Source: Moorena sp. SIO3I8
GTDB taxonomy: Bacteria > Cyanobacteriota > Cyanobacteriia > Cyanobacteriales > Coleofasciculaceae
DNA length: 59,028 bases
Assembly (NCBI RefSeq): GCF_010692325.1
Contig: NZ_JAAHHW010000018.1
Span: forward strand, 22,657-81,684
Direction: 5' to 3'
The notes beneath the pieces were generated by a model. That model saw only the letters and a list, made by a program, of their open reading frames with translations, did no database searches and was not told the DNA's origin. Of the stretch, positions 32,803-41,078 are shown piece by piece. Each line of letters opens with the position of its first letter. Position 1 is the stretch's first letter. The translations under genes and the position numbers were made by a program.

Positions 32803-33761
32803 GAGCTGATTTGTAAAGAAAATCTAAAGAGAACTCAATGACGGGCTGAGTAGCCTGTAATCTATATGACAAAACGAGTTGAAGCACTGTGTTCATGAGT
32901 CGTTTGCCTGAGATCGCCAATCCCCATCGCCAACCCTATCCGAGTGACATGAGTGATAGGGAATGGAAAGTGCTGCGTAAGCTGATACCAGAACCAAAGG
33001 GATTTGGACATCCGAGGATAGTTAACCTACGGGAAGTTATCAACGCCATATTCTATGTGCAACGTAGTGGCTGTCAGTGGGAAATGTTGCCCCATGACTT
33101 TCCACCCCACCCAACGGTCTATGGTTATTTCCGCAAATGGCAGCCGCTTTGGGATTTGGCAGAGAATGCATGACCAATTGCGTCATCAACTCCGACAACA
33201 AATGGGACGACAGGAGGATTCGAGTGTAGCGTTCGCGTAGCGTCGGGCTTTGCCCGAATCGCTGATTCGCAATCGGTGAAGACGACGGAAAAAAGGGGGC
33301 GGTCTACGGCTATGACGGTGGCAAAAAAGTTAAAGGCCGTAAACGCCATATTGTTGTAGATTCTCAGGGTCTGGTTATTGGGATGCTGGTGAGTGAAGCT
33401 AATGGCCCAGAACGTTTAGGTGCAGTGGTCGTTTTGCATGAAGCTATTGCCCAACTCAGGCAATTAGAAGTGATTTGGGTTGCAGTACGGTTATTCGGGC
33501 AAGAACTTTGCTCATGCAGTCCAACAAGTTTGTGGGGAGCATGTGCGAGTGGAAGTAGTTGAGCGAACATCAAAGGAATTTGAGATTCTACCAAAGCGAT
33601 GGATTGTTGAACGGACGTTTGGTTGGCTCAACGGATTTCGGCGTTTGAGTAAAGATTATGAGTTGTACACGACCAAAGCGCGAAGCGATGATCGGGAGGC
33701 TCGCTCATTCGTTTAATGACTCGCCGATTAGCTTCTTAAGCTTTTGTTTACAAATCAGCTC
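32803..33761 (+). mobile_element. IS5-type insertion sequence, 959 bp, degenerate
   Basis: The terminal inverted repeats are GAGCTGATTTGTAAA at 32803-32817 and its exact complement ending at 33761, with further partial pairing inward. The element is flanked by TAA on both sides (32800-32802 and 33762-33764), a TNA-type 3-bp target duplication as in some IS5 subgroups. It landed inside a palindromic repeat, whose two halves fix the ends to the base. The single transposase gene is broken by several frameshifts and a 26-bp repeat. Confidence 0.9.
32889..33716 (+). pseudogene. IS5-family transposase, frameshifted
   Basis: The first piece reads YPSDMSDREWKVLRKLIPEP, then NAIFYVQRSGCQWEMLPHDF and YGYFRKWQ. 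A +1 shift near 33140 leads to GIWQRMHDQLRHQLRQQMGR. A 26-bp GTTCGCGTAGCG-type repeat at 33231-33256 then interrupts; removing it restores SSVAIADSQSVKTTEK. A further shift near 33297 gives VYGYDGGKKVKGRKRHIVVD, and another near 33490 gives [11 protein letters not shown] and [20 protein letters not shown], the catalytic C-terminus. With at least three frameshifts plus the insertion, the element cannot move by itself. Confidence 0.88.
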
Positions 33762-33820
33762 TAATCTAATCATTAATACTAATTTGAACCAAACTGTTTT
33801 TGCCCACCCTACAAGCTCTA

Positions 33821-34235
33821 CTATTTGCCATCCACAGCTAAGGTTTCCCCTGGCAAGGGTTCAATGCCAAAGAAGTGGGCTAGGGCCGCAGAATACTGGT
33901 GATAGTCCAAGGTCAATAGGACACGACGAATCTTACTGTAGGAAGGAATTCGCCGCTTTGGGGGATTGAATAGCTTGGCGGAGTTCCTCCCGATAGCTTG
34001 TTGAGCCAATCGCCAATCGCTCTTAACCCTCGGTTCCCAGCCGCTATAGCCAGAGTAAAGAGAGCTAGACATAGAGCGACTTGATGCCGTTTACCTGAGA
34101 CCTTGCGCACATCACCGGATATCGGAAAAGGCTTCTAAAATCTCGATGGGCTCTGGGGTTGACTTCTCTAGGGAGAGGCTAAGCAGTAAAACAGCAGGGG
34201 CAGATTGGGGGGCAAACCCATGGTCACTAATCAAA
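33821..34235 (-). pseudogene. ISAs1-family transposase N-terminal fragment
   Basis: Read from about 34235 leftwards it gives FAPQSAPAVLLLSLSLEK and EAFSDI. After a shift come DVRKVSGKRHQVALCLALFT and LRAIGDWL, and after another shift PSYSKIRRVLLTLDYHQYSA, FFGIEPLPGETLAVDGK. This is the N-terminal (H-repeat-associated) domain of ISAs1 transposases up to the AVDGK motif. It is then cut off by a stop next to the palindromic repeat end at 33819. At least two frameshifts; no inverted repeat ends found. Confidence 0.7.
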
Positions 34236-34454
34236 CTCTCGGTTAATTTGTAAGCCTAGCATTTCTTGGTTTTCATGAGAATGAAATAGCCCTGGGACAG
34301 GATTTATGATTGTGATGCATTTTCATTAACAAAACTTCATCTAAATAATAATTCTTAATCTAAATAAGAATTTAAAAACGATAAACTTAAAGTACTACAG
34401 AAGTAAGTACCGCTCAGCCTGGAAATCCTAAGTTAAGGTAAATCTTGAAAAAGG
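34236..34454. other. 219-bp gap before the IS701-like element
   Basis: AT-rich DNA with no gene or strong repeat; a TAAATAATAATTCTTAATCT direct-repeat patch lies around 34334-34372. No feature can be supported. Confidence 0.5.
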
Positions 34455-35847
34455 AATGCAGTAGTGGGACTTTAGCGATAATTCAAGGCATAAATAGTGC
34501 TATGCTATATAGGGTAAGTTTTTTAGGTTGGTTACTTTTTCCCTCCAATCCCATGAAAGAAACTGTTTCCACAGCAATGCCCCCGTGCTTCGATAGATGG
34601 TGTCAGCGTTTTGACGATATCTTCCGAACTAAAGCCCAGAGAAAGGAGTTTAGAAACTATCTAGGGGGATTATTGGGAGAAAGTGAAAGAAAAAACCTAT
34701 CTCAGTTAGCTCAGAACGCTGTAGATGTGTCTTACCACAGTTTAAGGCATTTTGCGGTTCGGGCTAACTGGAGTGAACAAGAGATTAACGAACGCCGGTT
34801 ACAGGTGATGAATAGCTGTCGTCAGACCAAAATTCCTCATGGGTTCTCGCTAATTGTAGACGATAGTGGACATAGAAAAAGCGGGAATTTTACTGATGGA
34901 ATAGGAAGGCAATACATTGGAGAAATTGGCAAAACAGATAATGGGATAGTTCTCGTAACCACTCATCTGTATGATGGTCGAAAAAGCCTGCCGTTAGATG
35001 TTGAGTTATATCAACACTCAAACTCATTGCCTGAAGGAAAGAAAGACCCAGAATTCATCAAAAAACCGGAGTTAGCCTTAAACTTAATTGACCGGACATT
35101 AAAGAGAGGATATTATCCAAAAATTGTCTTAATTGATGCCGGTTATGGTAACAATAGCTCTTTTCTCTTGGAGCTGGAAAATCGTCAATTAAAGTATTTA
35201 GGAGGAATCGCGAAAAATCGAAAAGTTGCGGTCAACATAACGAAGGATTGTCAAGAAATTGTTAGGGTGGATGAGTTAGCGCAAAGTTTACCCAGTGAAG
35301 CATTCAGGGAGGTTAAGTTAGAACTGAACAAGCCAAAAACCTTGTGGGTAGCGATCATAGAAGTCGAAATATCAAGTTTGAGTGGAAAAAGAAGTTTGGC
35401 CATCGTCATGAATCAGCCAACCTTTAATGAAGCCACAAATATTGACTATTTTTTGACAAATTTAGAAGCATCAGTTGTGACTCCAGAATGGGTGGTTGAG
35501 ACTTATGCTCAAAGAAATTGGGTGGAAGTGTTTTATCGAGAAGCCAAGGGTTGGTTAGGGCTATCTGAATATCAAGTTCGGCACAAACGCAGCCTAATGA
35601 GACATTTTATATTGGTTATGTGTGCCTATACTTTTATTGTTTGGCATCAACTTACTGGGGGATTACGAAGGCGATGGGCGTTCCAAACCGTTAAAGACAT
35701 TTACTGAGACTTTAGAAGCTTTTCGTAGTGCCATGTCTTGCCGTTTTGTCCGTTGGCTCCAGGAAAATCAGGACGTATTTGTCAAGTATAAAGCTAGTTT
35801 GGGCTATATTTGGGCTTGAATTTTGCGCTTAGTCCCAGTAGCAGTAA
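34455..35847 (+). mobile_element. IS701-like insertion sequence, about 1.39 kb (ends approximate)
   Basis: An imperfect inverted repeat brackets the transposase: the left end around 34455-34485 contains AGTGGGACTTTAGCG..AATTCAAG and the right end around 35814-35847 contains CTTGAATTTTGCGCTTAGTC and CCAGTAGCAGTAA. The pairing is good over TGGGACT, AGCG and AATTCAAG. The outer limits and any target duplication could not be settled by eye. Confidence 0.6.
34553..35819 (+). pseudogene. IS701-like DDE transposase with C-terminal frameshift
   Basis: The main frame from ATG 34553 runs MKETVSTAMPPCFDRWCQRF; an earlier ATG at 34520 and the frame from 34445 extend into the inverted repeat. Catalytic features are FSLIVDDSGHRKSG and IGRQYIGEIGKTDNG (first Asp region), YPKIVLIDAGYGNNSSFL (second Asp) and AQRNWVEVFYREAKGWLGL (Glu). 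Close to 35675, after WHQLTGGLRRRW, the reading continues in another frame as KPLKTFTETLEAFRSAMSCR and FVRWLQENQDVF, to a stop at 35819. One base change would restore the whole protein. The catalytic core is complete, so partial activity cannot be ruled out. Confidence 0.82.
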
Positions 35848-36100
35848 TGTTGCTGAGAATCTAAGCTATACCTGCAAGGTTGGTCTTATAGGTTTAATGA
35901 CGAATACCAACATAACACTGTTTAATTTTAGAGGTGGACGCTGTGGTAGTAGATGAAAATAGACCGTCATGGCAGAGCGAAAATTTTGACCACTGAAGAA
36001 ATCCAGTTGCTTTTCAGCGAAGGGTTTGCCGATAACCCTTATCCAGAGCGGAATCACCCTCTCTTTGGAGTCTGCCTCTATTTTTACCATTGTGATAAGA
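35848..36100. other. Gap upstream of AT-rich gene pair
   Basis: No gene. Open frames here on both strands (for example 35866-36135 on the minus strand) have no recognisable features. The promoter of the following gene would be here; nothing convincing was seen. Confidence 0.4.
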
Positions 36101-39094
36101 ATGATAAATAAAAAAAATATTATCGCTATAAGCATATTTATTTTAATAGTTATAGGAATTTTAATAAGTCAACCAATTCTATCTAAACTGGCTCAATCTG
36201 CGATTAATAAAAATTGGCCACCAGTTTCTTTTCAAGAAAGACAAATAGAATCAATCAAAATCTCTTCAAAAAGTTTATCAAAAATAACCGATCCAAGTTT
36301 TCTTGTGACTCTTGATCAGAATGAGGTAGAAGTATATTTACAAAAGGAATTGCAGAGGTTACAAGCAGAAAACAAGTTTTCTTTTACTCTTGAGAACAAA
36401 CCAACAATTATTTTTGATAATCAAAGTATAAATATTGATACTATTATCAATGGCTCTATAAAAGATAAAAATGTTAGCTTTAAAGGACATCTTCAAGGGT
36501 TAATATCTCTTTATATTAGAGAAACTGATGTTATCTTAAGTCCAGCATTTGAATCCATAGAAATGGAGATAATAAATGTATCAAAGCTTATTTTAAATCC
36601 TTCTAAAATAGCTGAATCAATAAATCTTTTATTAAAGCAATATATTGATAATATTAATGGTCAAATAGAGCCAATAAAATATAAAATTCCAATTAAGCCA
36701 CTGGGAACCCCTGATCAACCTGGAGAATCAATTAATATTCAGATTGGTAGCGGAGATGATGAAAAAGAATTGGCATTACCTCCAGTTATCCTTACCGCAA
36801 CAGCTATACTTGTTGATCGTTTTGGTCTTCATATTATGGGGCAACTTGACACTGAAGTTGTTTCATCTCCAGAAGGCGATCGAGTTGTAAATGAGGATTT
36901 CAATGTTTATAGTGATTCTTTTTATGAGAAGGGAATTATAGCCTTTAAAGAGGAAAGAGAGTCATTACAGAAAACTGGGATTAAAATATCAGGCTCATTC
37001 TTAAATAGATTGTTATATCCTGTAATCCCTAAAGTTTCATATGAACAACGTAGATTACAGGCAATTAAACAGTCGATTGAAGAGTTTAACGAATTAAAAG
37101 GACCTGATTTTAGTGTTTTCCTTTCCCAGGACAAAATACGTGAAGAACTAGACAAAGAAATTAACATTCGTGTTCAAGATTTAAACCAGAAGGGGCTAGC
37201 TAAAGTTGGTAAGGTAAATATTGTATTGGGAAATCAGGAAATATTAGCTGAAGCACCAGTTTCAGGAATAGTTTCACAAATTAATTTGGGTTTTCAAGGT
37301 ATTGTTAAGGCAGCATCAGCTTTTTCTACTCAATCAACTGAAGAAAACCTTGGTGTTCTTATATCTCCAAGTATTCAAGAATTTGTTATTAATGAGATTA
37401 CATACCAACCCGAAGATATCACTTCAGTATTTATTCCTACTCTCCCTTCAACATTAAATGCAGTATTGTCTGAGATTACCAACAATTTTAATAGTTTGAT
37501 TGAACCAATTGTGCTCTCAACGGAGCAACCAAAAATTGGAGATAAAAATGGTGAAATAGATTTTGCTAAAGCTACAGAAGATTTAGAAGGATTAGAGTTT
37601 TCCAACCCTAAATTTAAATTTTCAAAGCTTTATTCAGATGCAAATTCTATTCTTATTAGTGAATCTGGTATTTTCCTTCAAGCAGATCTAAATGCTCCAA
37701 ACCTTCCGGAACGTCCTTCTTTGCCACCTTTATCAATTCCAGAAGATACTGAAAGTGCAACAAAAGCCTATAAAAGGTACTCACAAAGATTTATGGAGCT
37801 ACACAATACAACTTTTGGGAGTATAGAAGATGATGTAATTGCTCAGGCAGCTATGTCGGTTCAGAGGTTTTCAAGTTACTTCAACTCTATCTGGAAAATT
37901 AATAGCCCCCAGATAAAGTATTTAGTTGACTATGGACCAGAAAGTTTCTCAGATAAAAAGATTAGTTTAATTGAAAAACCTAGTTATAGCTGTAATCCAA
38001 CTAGGGATTGTAGCCGTAAATCTTGTACACGAAATCCATGTAAAAAAGAAAATTCTTGTTCTCGTAAATCTTGTGAAATATCTTCTGGTAAATGTGATTT
38101 TGACTGTAGGTCTTGTAGGACAATTAAGGTGGGGGGTTACAGAAGAAGGACTTGTGTACCTGATATAGCGTGTGAAGCCAGAAAGCTCCGTTGTAATGCC
38201 AATGAAGAAACCAAAGTTGGTGAATGTAAAGCCAGAGAAAATTTAAAGTATGGTGAATGTGAAGCCAGAGAAAATTTAAAGTATGGTGAATGTGAAGCCA
38301 GAGAAAATTTAAAGTATGGTGAATGTGAAACCAGAGAAAAGTTAAAATTGTTGGATTGTAATAGACTTAAGGAGCAGGAACGGCTTGCTTGCAATGCTGG
38401 ACGTGAATTACAAAACGGATTATCTTCTATCGGTGATATCGGAAAAATCGGCGGCAAAGCAAAGGCAAATGGGATTATTACCTCCGATCTGAGTAGTTTA
38501 GAACTTTCTGAAGATGCAAAAAATATAAAATTCCGTCCCAATTTATCAGGAAATATAGATGTTTCTGGTCAAATGAAATTTACACCTTTTGATATCGGTA
38601 ATATCCTAGTTTGTCCAGTTAAAGGTGCTGCCAATTTCTCGACTAAGGTTAGTTTACCAACGCAAACTCCATCAATATCAGCAAATTTAAAACTTGCTAC
38701 TGAGGAGCAAAAAGATGATGATGAAAATACACTTGACTTAGCAATTAATATTTCAGAGTTTACCCTGAATGCAAAATTGAATCCTCCACCTGCTACAGCA
38801 TTGTTACAGGAGAATCCACATATGCTTGTTTTATGTAATCCAGTTCTAGGAGTACCTGCTGTTGGTCTGAGTATACTTGGAGAAGCAAAAGCACTTAAGG
38901 GAGATGATCTCATACGCGCACTAGGTGGAAATAAGCTATCAGGGTTATTTGCTGGTGATTATAAATACAAGTTGGATGAAATAAGCATACCTACAGTTAT
39001 TCCTCCTATTGATTTTGAGATATCTGATGATTCTTTTCTAGCAATTCCTTCCTGGACTGAAAAAGGAATTGTTTATACAGTTAAGCGAAGGTGA
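36101..39094 (+). CDS. Large membrane-anchored protein with cysteine-rich repeat region, unknown function
   Basis: 997 aa from ATG 36101, preferred over upstream in-frame starts because it begins directly with an inner-membrane anchor, MINKKNIIAISIFILIVIGI. I do not recognise a family. Residues 30-620 are beta/alpha mixed with several PPVILTATAILVDRFGL-type strands. Residues about 630-770 hold 18 cysteines in a basic stretch (SYSCNPTRDCSRKSCTRNPC onward). This leads into four 11-residue repeats of the type ENLKYGECEAR, encoded by near-identical 33-bp DNA repeats (about 38219-38350). A further beta-rich domain follows. The DNA is markedly AT-richer than neighbouring genes and lies next to an IS, suggesting transfer. 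The anchor and cysteines suggest a periplasmic disulfide-rich protein. Confidence 0.75.
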   Translation: MINKKNIIAISIFILIVIGILISQPILSKLAQSAINKNWPPVSFQERQIESIKISSKSLSKITDPSFLVTLDQNEVEVYLQKELQRLQAENKFSFTLENKPTIIFDNQSINIDTIINGSIKDKNVSFKGHLQGLISLYIRETDVILSPAFESIEMEIINVSKLILNPSKIAESINLLLKQYIDNINGQIEPIKYKIPIKPLGTPDQPGESINIQIGSGDDEKELALPPVILTATAILVDRFGLHIMGQLDTEVVSSPEGDRVVNEDFNVYSDSFYEKGIIAFKEERESLQKTGIKISGSFLNRLLYPVIPKVSYEQRRLQAIKQSIEEFNELKGPDFSVFLSQDKIREELDKEINIRVQDLNQKGLAKVGKVNIVLGNQEILAEAPVSGIVSQINLGFQGIVKAASAFSTQSTEENLGVLISPSIQEFVINEITYQPEDITSVFIPTLPSTLNAVLSEITNNFNSLIEPIVLSTEQPKIGDKNGEIDFAKATEDLEGLEFSNPKFKFSKLYSDANSILISESGIFLQADLNAPNLPERPSLPPLSIPEDTESATKAYKRYSQRFMELHNTTFGSIEDDVIAQAAMSVQRFSSYFNSIWKINSPQIKYLVDYGPESFSDKKISLIEKPSYSCNPTRDCSRKSCTRNPCKKENSCSRKSCEISSGKCDFDCRSCRTIKVGGYRRRTCVPDIACEARKLRCNANEETKVGECKARENLKYGECEARENLKYGECEARENLKYGECETREKLKLLDCNRLKEQERLACNAGRELQNGLSSIGDIGKIGGKAKANGIITSDLSSLELSEDAKNIKFRPNLSGNIDVSGQMKFTPFDIGNILVCPVKGAANFSTKVSLPTQTPSISANLKLATEEQKDDDENTLDLAINISEFTLNAKLNPPPATALLQENPHMLVLCNPVLGVPAVGLSILGEAKALKGDDLIRALGGNKLSGLFAGDYKYKLDEISIPTVIPPIDFEISDDSFLAIPSWTEKGIVYTVKRR
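38219..38350 (+). repeat. 33-bp direct repeats within the cysteine-rich gene
   Basis: Four consecutive 33-bp units of the type GGTGAATGTGAAGCCAGAG + AAAATTTAAAGTAT, the middle ones identical, encode the 11-residue ENLKYGECEAR unit with one Cys per unit. The unit number is likely to vary between strains. Confidence 0.85.
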
Positions 39095-39230
39095 CACCAG
39101 AGGGAATCTAGATACGATTACACTTTCAGTGTTTGAGATAGTCCGAATAGCAATTTATCAATCATTCCCAAAACCTTTACTGTATATTGATTATAGCTTA
39201 TATATACCCCTTGTAGGAGAAAAATTTAAA

Positions 39231-39968
39231 ATGCCAAATGAAATGAAGCTTATTAATAGAATATGGCCTATTGTCGGTGTTTTTTTAGCATATCTCTCTT
39301 TAAACACTTTAGGAAAAACACAATGGGGTTTTGATGGAGAATTAATTGATACTCCCTTGAACTATTTTGAACAGACTCATCTGAGAGGAGTTTTATTATT
39401 TGGTCTATTTTTAATACCACTTGTTTGCATTTTTATCTGCTATCTTAGCATGCAGTATCTAGAATTATTTCTCAGCCATTATCCATCACCGAATAGCTAT
39501 CCTTGGTATTTCAAAATTCCAATTGCATTTAATTTTTTTGAACCAACAGTTTCTTCTTTAACAAAATTATTAATTCAATCTGGGCTGTTTGGATTTTTCA
39601 TAATTCTTCCAAACGCAACATATATTCAACAGCTTTATAAGTTTATTTTTAGTCATGTTAAACATGGAGAAAAAGTTGGCAGCCATTCCTTTAATTTGAC
39701 ATTTCAGCAGGCTTTAGATCTGACAGTACAACCTCCTAAACCTATTCATATTTTTGACTTTATATGTTCTCATAAAGTCATAATAGGTCATAATTATTCC
39801 TATGGTAAATTAACCTTTTTTCCTTTTATTATGCCTACTGTTATTATAATAATTTGTCTGCTGGCTCTAGCTTATTTCTTTATTTATTTGGACAAATTAT
39901 TTAATAGACGACGAATTATTAATAAAATCATGTCTACCTTACAAGTTATAAGAAATACACTTAGATAA
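39231..39968 (+). CDS. Polytopic membrane protein, unknown function
   Basis: 245 aa from ATG 39231, chosen because AGGAG lies 12 bases upstream; the frame is open back to 39069 but that would overlap the previous gene. About four membrane segments are visible: IWPIVGVFLAYLSLNTLG, GVLLFGLFLIPLVCIFICYL, LIQSGLFGFFIILP and the C-terminal FIMPTVIIIICLLALAYFFI, followed by a basic cytosolic tail RRRIINKI. No known family was recognised. It is AT-rich like the upstream anchored protein and follows it after 136 bp in the same direction, so the two probably form a unit. Confidence 0.65.
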   Translation: MPNEMKLINRIWPIVGVFLAYLSLNTLGKTQWGFDGELIDTPLNYFEQTHLRGVLLFGLFLIPLVCIFICYLSMQYLELFLSHYPSPNSYPWYFKIPIAFNFFEPTVSSLTKLLIQSGLFGFFIILPNATYIQQLYKFIFSHVKHGEKVGSHSFNLTFQQALDLTVQPPKPIHIFDFICSHKVIIGHNYSYGKLTFFPFIMPTVIIIICLLALAYFFIYLDKLFNRRRIINKIMSTLQVIRNTLR

Positions 39969-40340
39969 AGTATCAGGAATTAGCGAGCGTTATCTTTTGC
40001 TAATTTTTACTATCCTTTTTGCCACTGCTATTGAAAAGTACCGATTATGTAAAATACCAAGATATTCATTATCAAAATATTCGTTATATAAAAGATATAC
40101 AACAAAACAATAATTTTATAATAGATATTACATACATTGTTTATCGCATAAGCTGCTAACCGAGTACTATAGAGTTTTTTAGTCTAATGAGGTACACAAG
40201 ATTTTTACCCTCTTACCTCACTTCTCCTCCTGGGAGGGGTTAGGGGTGGGTTCCTCTTCTGACTTCACTGCTCCGAAGCTCCCAGCTCCGAAGCTCCCTA
40301 AAAACATGTACCTCACCTAATTGAAAACCGCTATAGTAGA
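39969..40340. other. Intergenic region with one arm of inverted repeat
   Basis: 372 bp without a gene. 40225-40265 contains CTCCTGGGAGGGG-type palindromic repeat DNA. 40308-40335 is one arm of a 28-bp inverted repeat (the complement is at 40978-41005) that brackets upp. Confidence 0.55.
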
Positions 40341-41005
40341 TTACTTCGTACCATACAAGCGATCGCCTGCATCCCCAAGTCCTGGAACAATATAGCCATG
40401 GTGATCTAAATCTTGATCAATAGCCGCCGTGTAAATCGCTACATCTGGATGCTGCTGTTGGAAATAGTCAAGCCCTTGCTGTGCTGCTAATAAGCACAGA
40501 AACTTAATTGACTTCGGGCTAACTTCCTTGAGTCGGTCAACAGCAGCAACGGCAGTATTACCTGTAGCTAACATCGGATCAACCACCAACACATCTCGCT
40601 GAGTCATATCATCGGGGAGTTTGAAATAATATTCGATGGGGACAAAGGTATGGGGGTCACGGTACAAACCGATATGACCGACACGAGACGATGGGATGAG
40701 TTCTAGAATACCATCTAACAGACCCTGTCCGGCTCGCATAATCGAGACAATAACCATCTTCTTTTCTGAAGCCAGCATCGGAGCTAGCATCGGCGAGATT
40801 GGTGTATTGATTGGTTCATACTTCAGGGGCAAATCCCGTGTTACCTCGTATGCCAACAATAACCCAACTTCTTTAAGGAGTTTACGAAATTTGGCTGTAC
40901 TCGTTCCAGCCTGACGCATCAGGCTTAACTTATGCTGCACAAGGGGATGGTAAATTACTTTGACATTATTGATCATTATAGCGGTTTTCAATTGGGTGAG
41001 GTACA
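40308..41005. repeat. 28-bp inverted repeats bracketing upp
   Basis: 40308-40335 (GTACCTCACCTAATTGAAAA then CCGCTATA) and 40978-41005 are inverted copies with one mismatch. Fragments of the same sequence (TGTACCTCAC, GAGGTACA) occur near 40190, 41064 and 46095. This is either two insertions of a dispersed repeat in opposite orientation or a composite unit. Confidence 0.7.
40341..40991 (-). CDS. upp: Uracil phosphoribosyltransferase
   Basis: A pyrimidine-salvage enzyme converting uracil and PRPP to UMP; 216 aa. Motifs are [11 protein letters not shown], the PRPP-binding [19 protein letters not shown], and the uracil-binding C-terminus with [17 protein letters not shown]. An internal ATG five codons in (40976) gives the more usual start [20 protein letters not shown]. 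The longer N-terminus is encoded by the inverted-repeat arm at 40978-41005, so the shorter start may be the true one. Confidence 0.93.
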   Translation of the reverse strand: MKTAIMINNVKVIYHPLVQHKLSLMRQAGTSTAKFRKLLKEVGLLLAYEVTRDLPLKYEPINTPISPMLAPMLASEKKMVIVSIMRAGQGLLDGILELIPSSRVGHIGLYRDPHTFVPIEYYFKLPDDMTQRDVLVVDPMLATGNTAVAAVDRLKEVSPKSIKFLCLLAAQQGLDYFQQQHPDVAIYTAAIDQDLDHHGYIVPGLGDAGDRLYGTK

Positions 41006-41017
41006 GAGTCTTGGGTT

Positions 41018-41078
41018 TTAGGGAACAGGGAACAGGGAACAGGGAACAGGGAACAGGGAAAAAATCCTGTGTACCTGA
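41018..41078. repeat. GAACAGG heptamer array
   Basis: 41018-41058 holds about five copies of GAACAGG between upp and the TPR-CHAT pseudogene. It continues into a TGTGTACCTGATTAGGCTAG repeat tail that also supplies the last codons and the stop of that pseudogene, which truncates it. Confidence 0.75.

Larger units (their letters stand above)
32779..33819. repeat. TAGGGTGGGCAAAGTA repeat copy 5, split by an IS
   Basis: The left half (32779-32802) ends in GGGCAAAGTAA and the right half (33762-33819) begins TAATCTAATCATTAATACT and ends with GCCCACCCTACAA. Joined at a single TAA they give a normal copy of the repeat. The intervening 959 bp is the IS5-type element. Confidence 0.85.

Noticed and set aside
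38137-38541. 134-codon minus-strand frame opposite the cysteine-rich repeats
   Set aside because: Serine/phenylalanine-rich shadow generated by the 33-bp direct repeats; no start signal and the plus-strand gene is convincing.
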